45,985 bases of DNA from positions 1 through 45,985 of the forward strand of contig CAIRCN010000027.1 in the NCBI GenBank assembly GCA_903877135.1, read 5' to 3'. Of the stretch, positions 26,805 to 34,391 are shown piece after piece; the first letter of the stretch is position 1; every line of letters begins with the position of its first letter. Origin of the DNA: an uncultured Opitutia bacterium. GTDB taxonomy: Bacteria > Verrucomicrobiota > Verrucomicrobiia > Opitutales > Opitutaceae. The position numbers and the translations under genes are program-made. The notes beneath the pieces were generated by a model. The model had not been told where the DNA came from. It saw only the letters and a program-made list of their open reading frames with translations, and searched no databases.

Positions 26805-27233
26805 TCAATTCCGCGGCAGTCCCGGGGGCCGGGCCCCGCCGTGCATCTCGCCACGTTCGCGCTCGATCCGCTCGCGTAGTTTGCTTCGCAGCTCCTCCAG
26901 CTTGATCCGCTGCTCCGGCGTGAGGAGCACATCGATTTCCGCGTGCATACGTTCCATGGCGTGACTGACGCCGGCAAAATGATCCCGCCGCAGTTTTTGC
27001 ACCTCTGCCTGGGTGCGCTGCACGATCGGGCGGATCTTCTCTTTCTGTTCGGGCGTCAGGCTCAGCTTCTCGTCGAGGCGGTGGATCACCTGCGGCCAAA
27101 ATGCCTGCGCGACTGGGGGTTTGCCGCCCGGCCGGTAAAATTTCTCCACGCGCCGCGCCACCAACCCGCCGCAGATTCCGCCCGCAAGGAATACACCGGC
27201 GAACGCAAGAATGACTTTCCAGGATTTTGCCAT
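26805..27233 (-). CDS. Spy/CpxP-like (LTxxQ) periplasmic protein with membrane anchor
   Basis: A 142-residue protein with an N-terminal membrane anchor (about 7-26) and a helical periplasmic part. It has two LTPEQ motifs (near 58 and 103), the mark of the Spy/CpxP/CnrX-like family. Such proteins act as periplasmic chaperones or metal sensors. The helix between them has several His and Met residues (HFAGVSHAMERMH) that could bind metal. It is the last gene of a minus-strand operon with an ECF sigma factor and a small membrane protein, similar in logic to cnrYXH-type metal-response systems. The role in sensing is inferred from context. The ATG at 27233 is 8 bases after the previous stop. Confidence 0.8.
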   Translation of the reverse strand: MAKSWKVILAFAGVFLAGGICGGLVARRVEKFYRPGGKPPVAQAFWPQVIHRLDEKLSLTPEQKEKIRPIVQRTQAEVQKLRRDHFAGVSHAMERMHAEIDVLLTPEQRIKLEELRSKLRERIERERGEMHGGARPPGLPRN

Positions 27234-27241
27234 GGCCGGGC

Positions 27242-27544
27242 TCAGGAAGCGAGATCGAGGATCGCCGTCACCGCACTTTCGTCGGTCGGGAGTTCGTCAT
27301 CGGCAGTGTTGGCGGCAAAGACCGAATAGTCGGCGGCCACGCTGACCAAGGCCAGCAGGCCGGCCACGCCGAGCGCACGCCACGAGAATCGCTCAAAGAG
27401 CGAGGCAAACGGCGGCTCCGCCGTCATGGCGAGCGCCGCGACGCGCGTGGCAAACCCTAGCGGCGCCGTAACGTCACGCCCGTCGGCGGGAACGCGGCAG
27501 GCGGCAGCGGCGAGACGCGGCCAGACTTGGTTGTGCGATTTCAT
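27242..27544 (-). CDS. Small single-pass membrane protein, possible anti-sigma factor
   Basis: A 100-residue protein. Residues 1-53 are polar to neutral, residues 57-77 form one membrane segment (LGVAGLLALVSVAADYSVFAA), and a short acidic tail follows. The start codon overlaps the stop of the ECF sigma gene (ATGA), so synthesis is coupled. Size, topology and position fit a minimal anti-sigma factor with a cytoplasmic N-terminus, although no zinc-binding anti-sigma signature (HxxxCxxC) is present. It could instead be an unrelated small protein. Confidence in the coding call is higher than in the role. Confidence 0.7.
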   Translation of the reverse strand: MKSHNQVWPRLAAAACRVPADGRDVTAPLGFATRVAALAMTAEPPFASLFERFSWRALGVAGLLALVSVAADYSVFAANTADDELPTDESAVTAILDLAS

Positions 27545-28131
27545 GCGTTTTCTTTTCGTTCTAGTTCCTTGAACAATTTCTGTAACTTCCGCCTGGCGCG
27601 AAATGCACGCACTTTCACGAGCGACTGGTTCCAGCCGGTCAGCGCGCTGATTTCGGCAATGGTCTTCTGCTCGAGATCGAGCAGTTGGATGACAAGCCGG
27701 TCGTCCGCCTTGAGCTGGCCGAGCAGTTTGTGCACCAGTTCGCTGGCTGCGAGGGCGTCATCGGGCGCGGTGTCATTCGCATCGGTGATCACCGCATCGA
27801 GCAGATCGGCTTCGTTTTCCGACAGGTCCGCCCAGCGAAATTCAGGCCTGCGTTGCTGGGCGCGGAGGTGGTCGATGCAGGTCGTCACTGCGATCCGCGA
27901 AACCCAGTGGGATAACGGCACGTTGCCCTGATACTGTGCGAGTCGCGAAAACATTTTCAGAAAGATTTCCTGGGCCAGGTCTTCCTCGGCCTCACGTCGC
28001 GGCAGCCGCGCCCGCACAATGCGGATGACCAGTGGATAAAGGTGCTCCACGAGCTCCCGTGCGGCGGCTTGATCGCGGCGGCGCACGCGGTCAAGACAGT
28101 CGGCCAAGTCGAGCGGCTCGTCATCGGGCAT
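27541..28131 (-). CDS. ECF-type RNA polymerase sigma factor
   Basis: A 196-residue protein with sigma region 2 at about 25-90 (EEDLAQEIFLKMFSRL, then LSHWVSRIAVTTCIDHLR for -10 recognition and melting). Region 4 lies at about 135-185 (LLDLEQKTIAEISALTGWNQSLVKVRAFRARRKL, a helix-turn-helix for the -35 element). Region 3 and the long N-terminus of housekeeping factors are absent, as expected for the ECF class. It is the first gene of the operon with a small membrane protein and a Spy-like protein. The ATG at 28131 is the first in frame and fits. The inducing signal is not visible, but an envelope or metal stress is the likely class given the partner genes. Confidence 0.93.
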   Translation of the reverse strand: MPDDEPLDLADCLDRVRRRDQAAARELVEHLYPLVIRIVRARLPRREAEEDLAQEIFLKMFSRLAQYQGNVPLSHWVSRIAVTTCIDHLRAQQRRPEFRWADLSENEADLLDAVITDANDTAPDDALAASELVHKLLGQLKADDRLVIQLLDLEQKTIAEISALTGWNQSLVKVRAFRARRKLQKLFKELERKENA

Positions 28132-28439
28132 AGGGAGATGGAGGCAAGATTACCCACAACACGCAAGACGCCCGCCACGCAGCCGGGTTACAATCCGGAA
28201 AATTGCCGCCCACGGCGCTTTCTGACCCGCCGCCCCTTGACTTCCCGCCGCGTGCGCCGATAACAGCGATAGTCAACTGATGCACCTCACCATACAGGCC
28301 CTGCTTCGACTTACGTCCGCGCACGATCTCTGATTCGCCGCCTAGCGGCTGGTCGTGCGTCCCGCCTGTGTTTGTCCGCCGTTCCACGCGGCTTGTGCTC
28401 CCTGCCCTCTCGATTTACAGCTTTCAGTCCTTTTGCACC
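28132..28439 (+). promoter_or_regulatory. Divergent intergenic region with a possible Leu-rich leader peptide for leuA
   Basis: About 300 bases separate the sigma operon and leuA and must contain both promoters. At 28280-28333 (plus strand) there is a 17-codon ORF, MHLTIQALLRLTSAHDL, with five Leu codons of three kinds. A 5-bp hairpin (gccgc-cta-gcggc) follows at about 28337. This resembles a leader peptide for attenuation, but no U-rich terminator follows, so the case is weak. No ribosome binding site is obvious. Confidence 0.35.
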
Positions 28440-30107
28440 ATGCAACCTGCTCCTGTCACCAAATACCGCTCATTTCCTCCTGTAGCCCTGCCCAACCGGC
28501 AGTGGCCTAACCGCACGCTGACCCACGCCCCGATCTGGTGCAGCGTCGACCTTCGAGACGGCAATCAGGCTCTCGCGCAGCCCATGAGCGTCGAGGAGAA
28601 ACTCGAATACTTCGACCTCCTCGTGAAGATCGGGTTTAAGGAAGTCGAGGTCGGCTTCCCCTCCGCATCCCAGATCGAGTTCGATTTCTGCCGGCGCCTG
28701 ATCGAGGAAAACCGCATCCCTGCGGACGTTTCCATCCAACTCCTCTGCCAGTGCCGCGAAGATCTCATCACGCGCTCCCTCGAGGCCGTGCAGGGCGCGA
28801 AGAACGTCATCTTTCACCTCTACAACTCCACCTCGCCCGCCCAGCGCCGCCACGTTTTCAACGCCACGCAGGCCGACATCGTGCGCATCGCCACCCACGC
28901 CGTCGGCTTCCTGAAGGCGAAGATACAGCCGCTCGTCGCCGCCGGCACCCGCCTCCGCCTCGAGTATTCCCCTGAAAGCTTCACCAGCACCGAACTCGAG
29001 TTCGCCCTCGAAATTTGCGAGGCCGTGACCGACGTCTGGCAGCCCACCGCCGCCGACAAGATCATCCTCAACCTCCCCGCCACCGTCGAATACGCCACGC
29101 CCAACATCCACGCCGACCAGATCGAGTGGATGTGCACGCACCTCACCCGCCGCGACCGCACCCTCGTCTCTCTGCACACTCATAACGACCGCGGCACCGG
29201 CGTCGCCGCCACCGAACTCGCCCTCCTCGCAGGCGCCGACCGCGTCGAGGGCACCCTCTTCGGCAACGGCGAGCGCACCGGCAACCTCGACATCGTCGTC
29301 GTCGCCCTGAACCTCTACACTCACGGCATCCACCCCGGCCTCGATTTCTCCAACATCAACGAAATCCGCGAGGTTTATGAACGCTGCACCCGCCTCGACG
29401 TGCCGCCCCGCCAGCCCTACGCCGGCGAGCTCGTCTTCACCGCCTTCAGCGGCTCGCACCAAGACGCCATCAAGAAATCCTGGGCCGTCCAAAAACCCGA
29501 CGCGCCGTGGGACGTCATCTACATCCCAATCGACCCCGCCGACCTTGGCCGCAGCTACAAGGCCATCATCCGCATCAACAGCCAGTCCGGCAAAGGCGGC
29601 GTCGCCTACGTGCTCGAACACGAGTTCGGCTACATGCTGCCTAAACTCATGCACCGCGAGATCGGCAAGATCGTCAACGACCTCGCCGACGCCACCGGCC
29701 GCGAGCTCACCCCGGCCGAGATTCATGAGGCGTTTCAACGCGAATATCTCGCCCGCACCGCGCCGCTGGTTCTCGAACACTTCAAGACCACCGAACGCGA
29801 CAGCGCCGTGAAATGCGAGGCGTGCCTCGCCGTTGACGGCCTCCCGCACAAGCTCACCGCCGAGGGCAACGGCCCGATCGACGCCTTCGTCCGTGCGCTC
29901 GCCACTGCCGCGCTGCCGAAGTTCGAGGTGCTCTCCTACGCCGAGCACTCCCTCGGCAAGGGCGCCGAGGCCCGCGCCGTCAGCTACATCCAGATCAAGA
30001 CCGAGCGCGGCCACACGCTCTTCGGCGCCGGCATCGACACCAACATCGAGCTCGCCTCGATCAAGGCCATCGTCAGCGCCCTCAACCGCGCGCTGGCCCG
30101 GAAATAG
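28440..30107 (+). CDS. leuA: 2-isopropylmalate synthase (LeuA2 type)
   Basis: First committed enzyme of leucine synthesis, condensing acetyl-CoA with 2-ketoisovalerate; 555 residues from the ATG at 28440. It has the DRE-TIM catalytic motif in a DLRDGNQAL form near residue 41, the GFKEVEVGFPSAS strand, and the metal-binding HTHNDRG motif with GADRVEGTLFGNGERTGN. A C-terminal LeuA-dimer domain for leucine feedback is present (KCEACLAVDGLPHKLTAEGNGPIDAFV). Length and sequence style match the longer LeuA2 subfamily (about 550 residues). The upstream in-frame start at 28368 would add 24 residues with no homology style and is rejected. No other leu gene is adjacent. Confidence 0.95.
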   Translation: MQPAPVTKYRSFPPVALPNRQWPNRTLTHAPIWCSVDLRDGNQALAQPMSVEEKLEYFDLLVKIGFKEVEVGFPSASQIEFDFCRRLIEENRIPADVSIQLLCQCREDLITRSLEAVQGAKNVIFHLYNSTSPAQRRHVFNATQADIVRIATHAVGFLKAKIQPLVAAGTRLRLEYSPESFTSTELEFALEICEAVTDVWQPTAADKIILNLPATVEYATPNIHADQIEWMCTHLTRRDRTLVSLHTHNDRGTGVAATELALLAGADRVEGTLFGNGERTGNLDIVVVALNLYTHGIHPGLDFSNINEIREVYERCTRLDVPPRQPYAGELVFTAFSGSHQDAIKKSWAVQKPDAPWDVIYIPIDPADLGRSYKAIIRINSQSGKGGVAYVLEHEFGYMLPKLMHREIGKIVNDLADATGRELTPAEIHEAFQREYLARTAPLVLEHFKTTERDSAVKCEACLAVDGLPHKLTAEGNGPIDAFVRALATAALPKFEVLSYAEHSLGKGAEARAVSYIQIKTERGHTLFGAGIDTNIELASIKAIVSALNRALARK

Positions 30108-30191
30108 CCCCGTCCGATTTCGGCGCAGAGGAAGAAGGCCAGCCGCGTTCCTCCGCTTGCCCCCGGCCTGCCGTTGTGTTCGGCTCGGAGC

Positions 30192-31250
30192 ATGAACCGG
30201 CTTCTCTCCCTGCGGCTGTTTCTAGCGTTTACGGCGGGCGGCTTGCCTTTCTCCCTCCCTGCCGCCAACGCATCAGCCACCGCTGCTGGTGCCGCGCGCA
30301 CCGCTTTTCTCAAGATCATCGATCGTCCGCGTGTCCCGCTGGCACCCGAACTTCAGCTCGCGGTCGAGCGGGACAGTCTGGTTCAACTCGCCTTCAGCTA
30401 CGCCGCCGAGGCCGGTCAACGCGTGCCCGGTCTCCTCGTCAAACCCGCCGGCTACTCTCGCGTCCGCCGGCCGGTCGTCATATCGCTCCACGGCACCGGC
30501 GGCGACAAAGAGAGCCAACTCAAGTTGCTCAACCAGTTCGCCGCGCTTGGCTTTGTCGCCGTCGCCATCGATGGCCGCTACCACGGCGCCCGTAGCCGTT
30601 CCCGCAAGGAAACCACCGACTACACCGACGCCATCCATCGCGCCTACCGTTCCGGCGTTGAGCACCCGCTTTTCTACGACACCGTCTGGGATGTTGCACG
30701 GCTTATCGACTGGCTCGTGACGCGAGACGACGCCGACCCAACCCGCATCGGCCTTATCGGCTTTTCGAAAGGCGGCATCGAAACCTGGCTCACGGCCGCC
30801 GCCGATTCGCGCATCGCCGCCGCTGTCTCATGCCTTGGCGTGCAGAGCTTTCGCTGGGCGCTAGAGCACAACGCGTGGCAGCCCCGAATCGGCACCATTC
30901 AGACCGCGTTCACTGCTGCCGCACACGACGCTGGCATCGCGAAACCGACCACGAAGTTCGCGCGGCAGTTTTTCGACCGTGTCGCGCCGGGCATCGCCGG
31001 GCCGTTCGACGCCCCCGCCATGCTCCCGCTCATCGCTCCCCGCCCGCTGCTCGTCATCAATGGCGATTCGGACGCACTGACTCCGCTCCCGGGCGTCGAA
31101 GCCAGCGCCGCCACCGCGCGCGCCGCCTACATCACCGCCGGCTCCTGCGAGAAATTCTTTCTCATCATTCAGCCCAAAACCGGCCACAAGGTCAGCTCCA
31201 ACTCCCTCCAAGCCGCCCGCGACTGGCTCGTGCTGTGGCTCCGCCCTTGA
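30192..31250 (+). CDS. Exported alpha/beta hydrolase (dienelactone hydrolase / acetyl-xylan esterase-like)
   Basis: A 352-residue protein with a signal peptide (about 1-27, cleavage near ANASA). The alpha/beta hydrolase motifs are the oxyanion-hole strand VISLHGTGGDKESQ, the nucleophile Ser195 in IGFSKGG, an acid in LLVINGDSDALTP, and a late His in PKTGHKVS. The RVPGLLVKPAGY segment before the oxyanion loop is typical of peptidase-S9-like and acetyl-xylan-esterase-like hydrolases. The substrate is unknown; an ester of a plant polysaccharide is a plausible guess for this lineage. The ATG at 30192 is chosen over the TTG at 30174 because it opens the signal peptide. It sits between leuA and rlmN on the same strand. 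Confidence 0.85.
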   Translation: MNRLLSLRLFLAFTAGGLPFSLPAANASATAAGAARTAFLKIIDRPRVPLAPELQLAVERDSLVQLAFSYAAEAGQRVPGLLVKPAGYSRVRRPVVISLHGTGGDKESQLKLLNQFAALGFVAVAIDGRYHGARSRSRKETTDYTDAIHRAYRSGVEHPLFYDTVWDVARLIDWLVTRDDADPTRIGLIGFSKGGIETWLTAAADSRIAAAVSCLGVQSFRWALEHNAWQPRIGTIQTAFTAAAHDAGIAKPTTKFARQFFDRVAPGIAGPFDAPAMLPLIAPRPLLVINGDSDALTPLPGVEASAATARAAYITAGSCEKFFLIIQPKTGHKVSSNSLQAARDWLVLWLRP

Positions 31251-31294
31251 AGCCCCGCTTGCGCCTACCCGACCGGATCGTAAGGTCCGCCCGC

Positions 31295-32416
31295 ATGAAG
31301 TTCACGCCCGCCCAGCCGCCGCTCACCGGCGAAACACTCAACTCGCTCGCCGCGCGCCTGCATGAGCTTAGCGAGCCGGCGTTCCGTGCGAAACAAATCC
31401 TCGACTGGCTCTATAAAAAACGCGTCCGCTCATGGGACGAGATGACCAACCTCTCGAAACCCCTTCGCGCCTGGCTCGCCGACACGTTCGAACTCATGCC
31501 CGCGTCGCTCGTGCTTAACAAGCAGTCCGACGACGTGACCGACAAACTGCTCCTCGAACTCGGCGACCATTCCCTCATCGAAACTGTCATCATCCGTGCC
31601 CCGCAGGAGGGCGTCGGCATCGAGCACTCGCGCAAAACCATCTGCATCTCCACGCAGGTCGGGTGCGCGATGGGCTGCGTCTTCTGCGCCAGCGGTCTCG
31701 CCGGCCTCAAGCGCGACCTCACCGCCGGCGAGATCGTCGCCCAGATCCTTCACGTCTGTTACCGCGAGGACGCCCGCACGCCCCGGGCCCACATGGAGCT
31801 GGCCTCCTTCGACAACCTCGTCGTCATGGGTATGGGCGAGCCCCTCGCCAACTACGACAACCTCCTCCGCGCTCTCACCATCCTCAACGCCGGCTGGGGC
31901 CTCGGCTTTGGCGCGCGCCGCATCACCATCTCCACGAGCGGTCTCGTCCCGCAAATTCTCCAGCTCGCCGCCGAGCCGCTCGGCTTCCGCCTCGCCCTCT
32001 CGCTCCACGGCGCGACCGACGAGGTGCGCGAGCAGATCATGCCGGTCAACAAGGCCTACCCGCTGGCCAAACTCCTTCCCGCCGTCCGCGCGTTTTCCGA
32101 AAAACACGGCCGCATGATCACGCTCGAGTTTATCCTCATTGAGGACGTGAACGACTCCCTCATCCAGGCGCAGAAACTCCGCGACATCGCCCGCGATCTC
32201 CACGCCCACGTGAACCTCATCCCCTACAACACCGTCGACGGGCTCCCGTGGAAGCGCCCCTCGCTCACGCGCCAGGAACGCTTCGCCGACATCCTGCGCG
32301 ACGCCCGCATCTCCGTCACGCTCCGCCGCGAAAAGGGCCACGACATCGCCGCCGCCTGCGGCCAGCTCCGCCTCAAGACCGAGAAGGACCGCGAACTCGC
32401 CGCCGTGTCGGCATAG
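31295..32416 (+). CDS. rlmN: Dual-specificity 23S rRNA/tRNA adenine-C2 methyltransferase
   Basis: A radical-SAM enzyme of 373 residues that methylates A2503 in 23S rRNA and A37 in some tRNAs. The 4Fe-4S cluster motif is C124-x3-C128-x2-C131 (CAMGCVFC). The substrate motifs GMGEPLANYDN and ISTSGLVPQI and the C-terminal RREKGHDIAAACGQLR, with the second catalytic cysteine, are present. An N-terminal accessory helical domain (AARLHELSEPAFRAKQILDWLY) matches RlmN. The ATG at 31295 gives the expected length. The much longer frame from 30830 overlaps the hydrolase gene and is rejected. Confidence 0.96.
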   Translation: MKFTPAQPPLTGETLNSLAARLHELSEPAFRAKQILDWLYKKRVRSWDEMTNLSKPLRAWLADTFELMPASLVLNKQSDDVTDKLLLELGDHSLIETVIIRAPQEGVGIEHSRKTICISTQVGCAMGCVFCASGLAGLKRDLTAGEIVAQILHVCYREDARTPRAHMELASFDNLVVMGMGEPLANYDNLLRALTILNAGWGLGFGARRITISTSGLVPQILQLAAEPLGFRLALSLHGATDEVREQIMPVNKAYPLAKLLPAVRAFSEKHGRMITLEFILIEDVNDSLIQAQKLRDIARDLHAHVNLIPYNTVDGLPWKRPSLTRQERFADILRDARISVTLRREKGHDIAAACGQLRLKTEKDRELAAVSA

Positions 32417-32452
32417 CGGCAAATTGCGCGGGTTAGCTGTGCCCCAGCCGGT

Positions 32453-34252
32453 TCATCGGCCGTTCAACTGTCGGAGGAGCCGGTCAAACTCCTGGTCCAG
32501 TTGACGGCCCGGCTCGACCTTGAGCGTGCGGCGGGCCCGCTCCACGGCCCGGATCGATTCCACTCGCTGATCGAGCCGCAGCAGATGCTCGGCAAACACG
32601 ACCACGATCTGGTCGAAAAATCCGATGCCGGCGCCCCGCCCAAGTGTGTCGACGAGAGAGTTGTAGTTCCTGATCTGCACGGGCAGCTGCTGGGTCGATA
32701 TACTGCGCACCAGATTGATTCTCGCCTGCTCCAAACTCAGATCGCTGCGCTCGCCGCGGTTCTTGCGCGCGATGCGGCCCTCCTCCATGTCCGCTGCGCT
32801 CGTCTCGCCGCGGGCGCGCAAGCTTGCGGCGAGGCGGTTGGCGTAGACCGCCTCGAGTGACGGATAACGTTGGAACGCCTGCGCCGCCTCGCGCAGCGTG
32901 CCTTCGCGCTGTTTGGTGTTGCGCCCGAGCGAAGCCTCGGCGGCCAGCAGGGTTTCCCACGCCGCCTGGTTCCGCCGTTCGTAGCCAAGCGCCTTGCGGG
33001 CGACCCGCTCCGCGACGGCGAACTCGCCGTGCCGCAAATAGTCGGTGGCAAAGTCGGCGTGCGTCCGCGAGAGGCCATAGGTGGGCAGGCGGCGGAATCC
33101 CTCGGTAAGAAACTGAAGTTCGTGATCGGAAATACGTACCCACGTCTGTGGGTCGCGGGCATAGCCGGTGACGAAGCGCTGCTCGGCGTAGCGCCCCGCA
33201 TCGAGCACCCATTTCCGGTCGCCATCGAGAAAGCCAAACCACGCGTGCCGTCCGTCCTTGCCGACGCCAGTGAAAAGCAGCGTGGGCACGCCGCGCGCCT
33301 TGCCCACCTCGCTGGCAAAATAGGCCTGGTCGACGCAGATGCCGCCGGCCCCGAGGATGGCGGGGAGCGTGTAGGCGCCCCCATTCCAAACGCCCACGTT
33401 GTTGAGCATGCGATCCGGCCGGTAACGGATCATCGTGTAGGCACGGGCGAGGAGATTGAGCGGATAGTTCGCCACAACCTGCGACCACTCGAGTTCGTCG
33501 AGTGGTGCGGCGGCATCGACCACGAACTTGAGCTCGTCGGCCGGCAGGCGGTTGAGCCGGTGGTAGGTGTGGCCGAGTTGATCCTGTTTCACCCACCAAT
33601 CGAACGCCTTGGCGGGCGCTGGCCAGCGGCGCGGCAGGGCACGCGCTTCCACCTGCCAGTGCGGCCAGTCGGGCGGCGGAGGCGTGTCGTAAACGACGGC
33701 GAGTGCGAGGGCCAGACTGGCATATGCTTTGAAGCGCTCCGGTGCGTGGAGAAACAGGCCGCTGAGAATGTGAAAAACTTCCGGGACGTAGTCGACCGGC
33801 TGTAGCAGCGAGAAAAATTCGGCAGAGAACGGAAAATCCCGGATCAGCCAGCCCCGGCATTCCGGGGTCAGTTGCGCTCCGAGTGGCTGGTCGCTCATCA
33901 GAAAAGACCGCCGCATGTTGCCGTGGGCCACCTGGGAATTTTCGACCTCCCGAATCCAGCGCGGGATGTAATCCTTCTCGCTCTCGCCGAACAGCGCGGA
34001 CCAGCGACTGAGGTTGAGCCACGCCTCCGCCGCGGGAAGTTTGTCATGTTCGTAGGCGGCGCAGGCGGCGGCGTGAAGCGCCTGCGTTTGCGCCGTCCAG
34101 CCGACGCGATCCGCATCGGCCTCGATCCGGGTGAGCCTCGCCGGTGTCGGCGGCTGCAACGTTTCCACGGCCGGAATTTCCGTCTGCGCCACGGCACGCA
34201 AGCCAGCAAGCAGTGCAAGCGAGAGCAAAAAGAGACGGCCCGGTGCTTTCAC
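32453..34252 (-). CDS. Exported transglutaminase-like protein with helical-repeat C-terminus
   Basis: A 599-residue protein with a signal peptide (1-22, cleavage after AVA). The centre has a transglutaminase/papain-like core: Cys306 in GGICVDQAYFASEVGKARGVP, His336 in GRHAWFGF and Asp351 in KWVLDAGR, a complete Cys-His-Asp triad with typical spacing. The region from about 400 has TPR-like helix pairs. The N-terminal 250 residues are helical with no recognised domain. Exported transglutaminase-like proteins act as proteases, peptide cyclases or cross-linkers; the role here is unknown. It is convergent with rlmN and lies downstream of clpC on the same strand, but a terminator separates it from clpC. 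Confidence 0.85.
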   Translation of the reverse strand: MKAPGRLFLLSLALLAGLRAVAQTEIPAVETLQPPTPARLTRIEADADRVGWTAQTQALHAAACAAYEHDKLPAAEAWLNLSRWSALFGESEKDYIPRWIREVENSQVAHGNMRRSFLMSDQPLGAQLTPECRGWLIRDFPFSAEFFSLLQPVDYVPEVFHILSGLFLHAPERFKAYASLALALAVVYDTPPPPDWPHWQVEARALPRRWPAPAKAFDWWVKQDQLGHTYHRLNRLPADELKFVVDAAAPLDELEWSQVVANYPLNLLARAYTMIRYRPDRMLNNVGVWNGGAYTLPAILGAGGICVDQAYFASEVGKARGVPTLLFTGVGKDGRHAWFGFLDGDRKWVLDAGRYAEQRFVTGYARDPQTWVRISDHELQFLTEGFRRLPTYGLSRTHADFATDYLRHGEFAVAERVARKALGYERRNQAAWETLLAAEASLGRNTKQREGTLREAAQAFQRYPSLEAVYANRLAASLRARGETSAADMEEGRIARKNRGERSDLSLEQARINLVRSISTQQLPVQIRNYNSLVDTLGRGAGIGFFDQIVVVFAEHLLRLDQRVESIRAVERARRTLKVEPGRQLDQEFDRLLRQLNGR

Positions 34253-34330
34253 CGGGAAACTTTTGCCGATGTGATGCCGTCACCGCAACGGGCAAATGCG
34301 GTCCGCTCCGACACCGGACGGGCGAATACT

Positions 34331-34369
34331 GAAAACCCCGCTCCCGTTGGTCTCAGGGGGCGGGGTTTC
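34331..34369 (-). terminator. Terminator after clpC
   Basis: An inverted repeat (aaaccccgc / gcggggttt) with an 18-base loop that can itself extend the pairing. It is followed on the minus strand by GTTTTC. It lies 22 bases after the clpC stop, so it ends the mcsA-mcsB-clpC transcript. The stem would also function partly on the plus strand. Confidence 0.8.
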
Positions 34370-34391
34370 ATGGCGACGGTTGGTCGTCTTT

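Noticed and set aside
28470-30014. 514-codon minus-strand ORF opposite leuA
   Set aside because: Shadow of leuA: very Gly/Val/Glu-rich with no domain signature, while the plus strand has all LeuA motifs. The same applies to 31430-32422 opposite rlmN.
32484-34022. 512-codon minus-strand ORF in another frame of the transglutaminase-like gene
   Set aside because: Arg/Gly/Ala-rich frame without motifs; the alternative frame has a signal peptide and a Cys-His-Asp triad.
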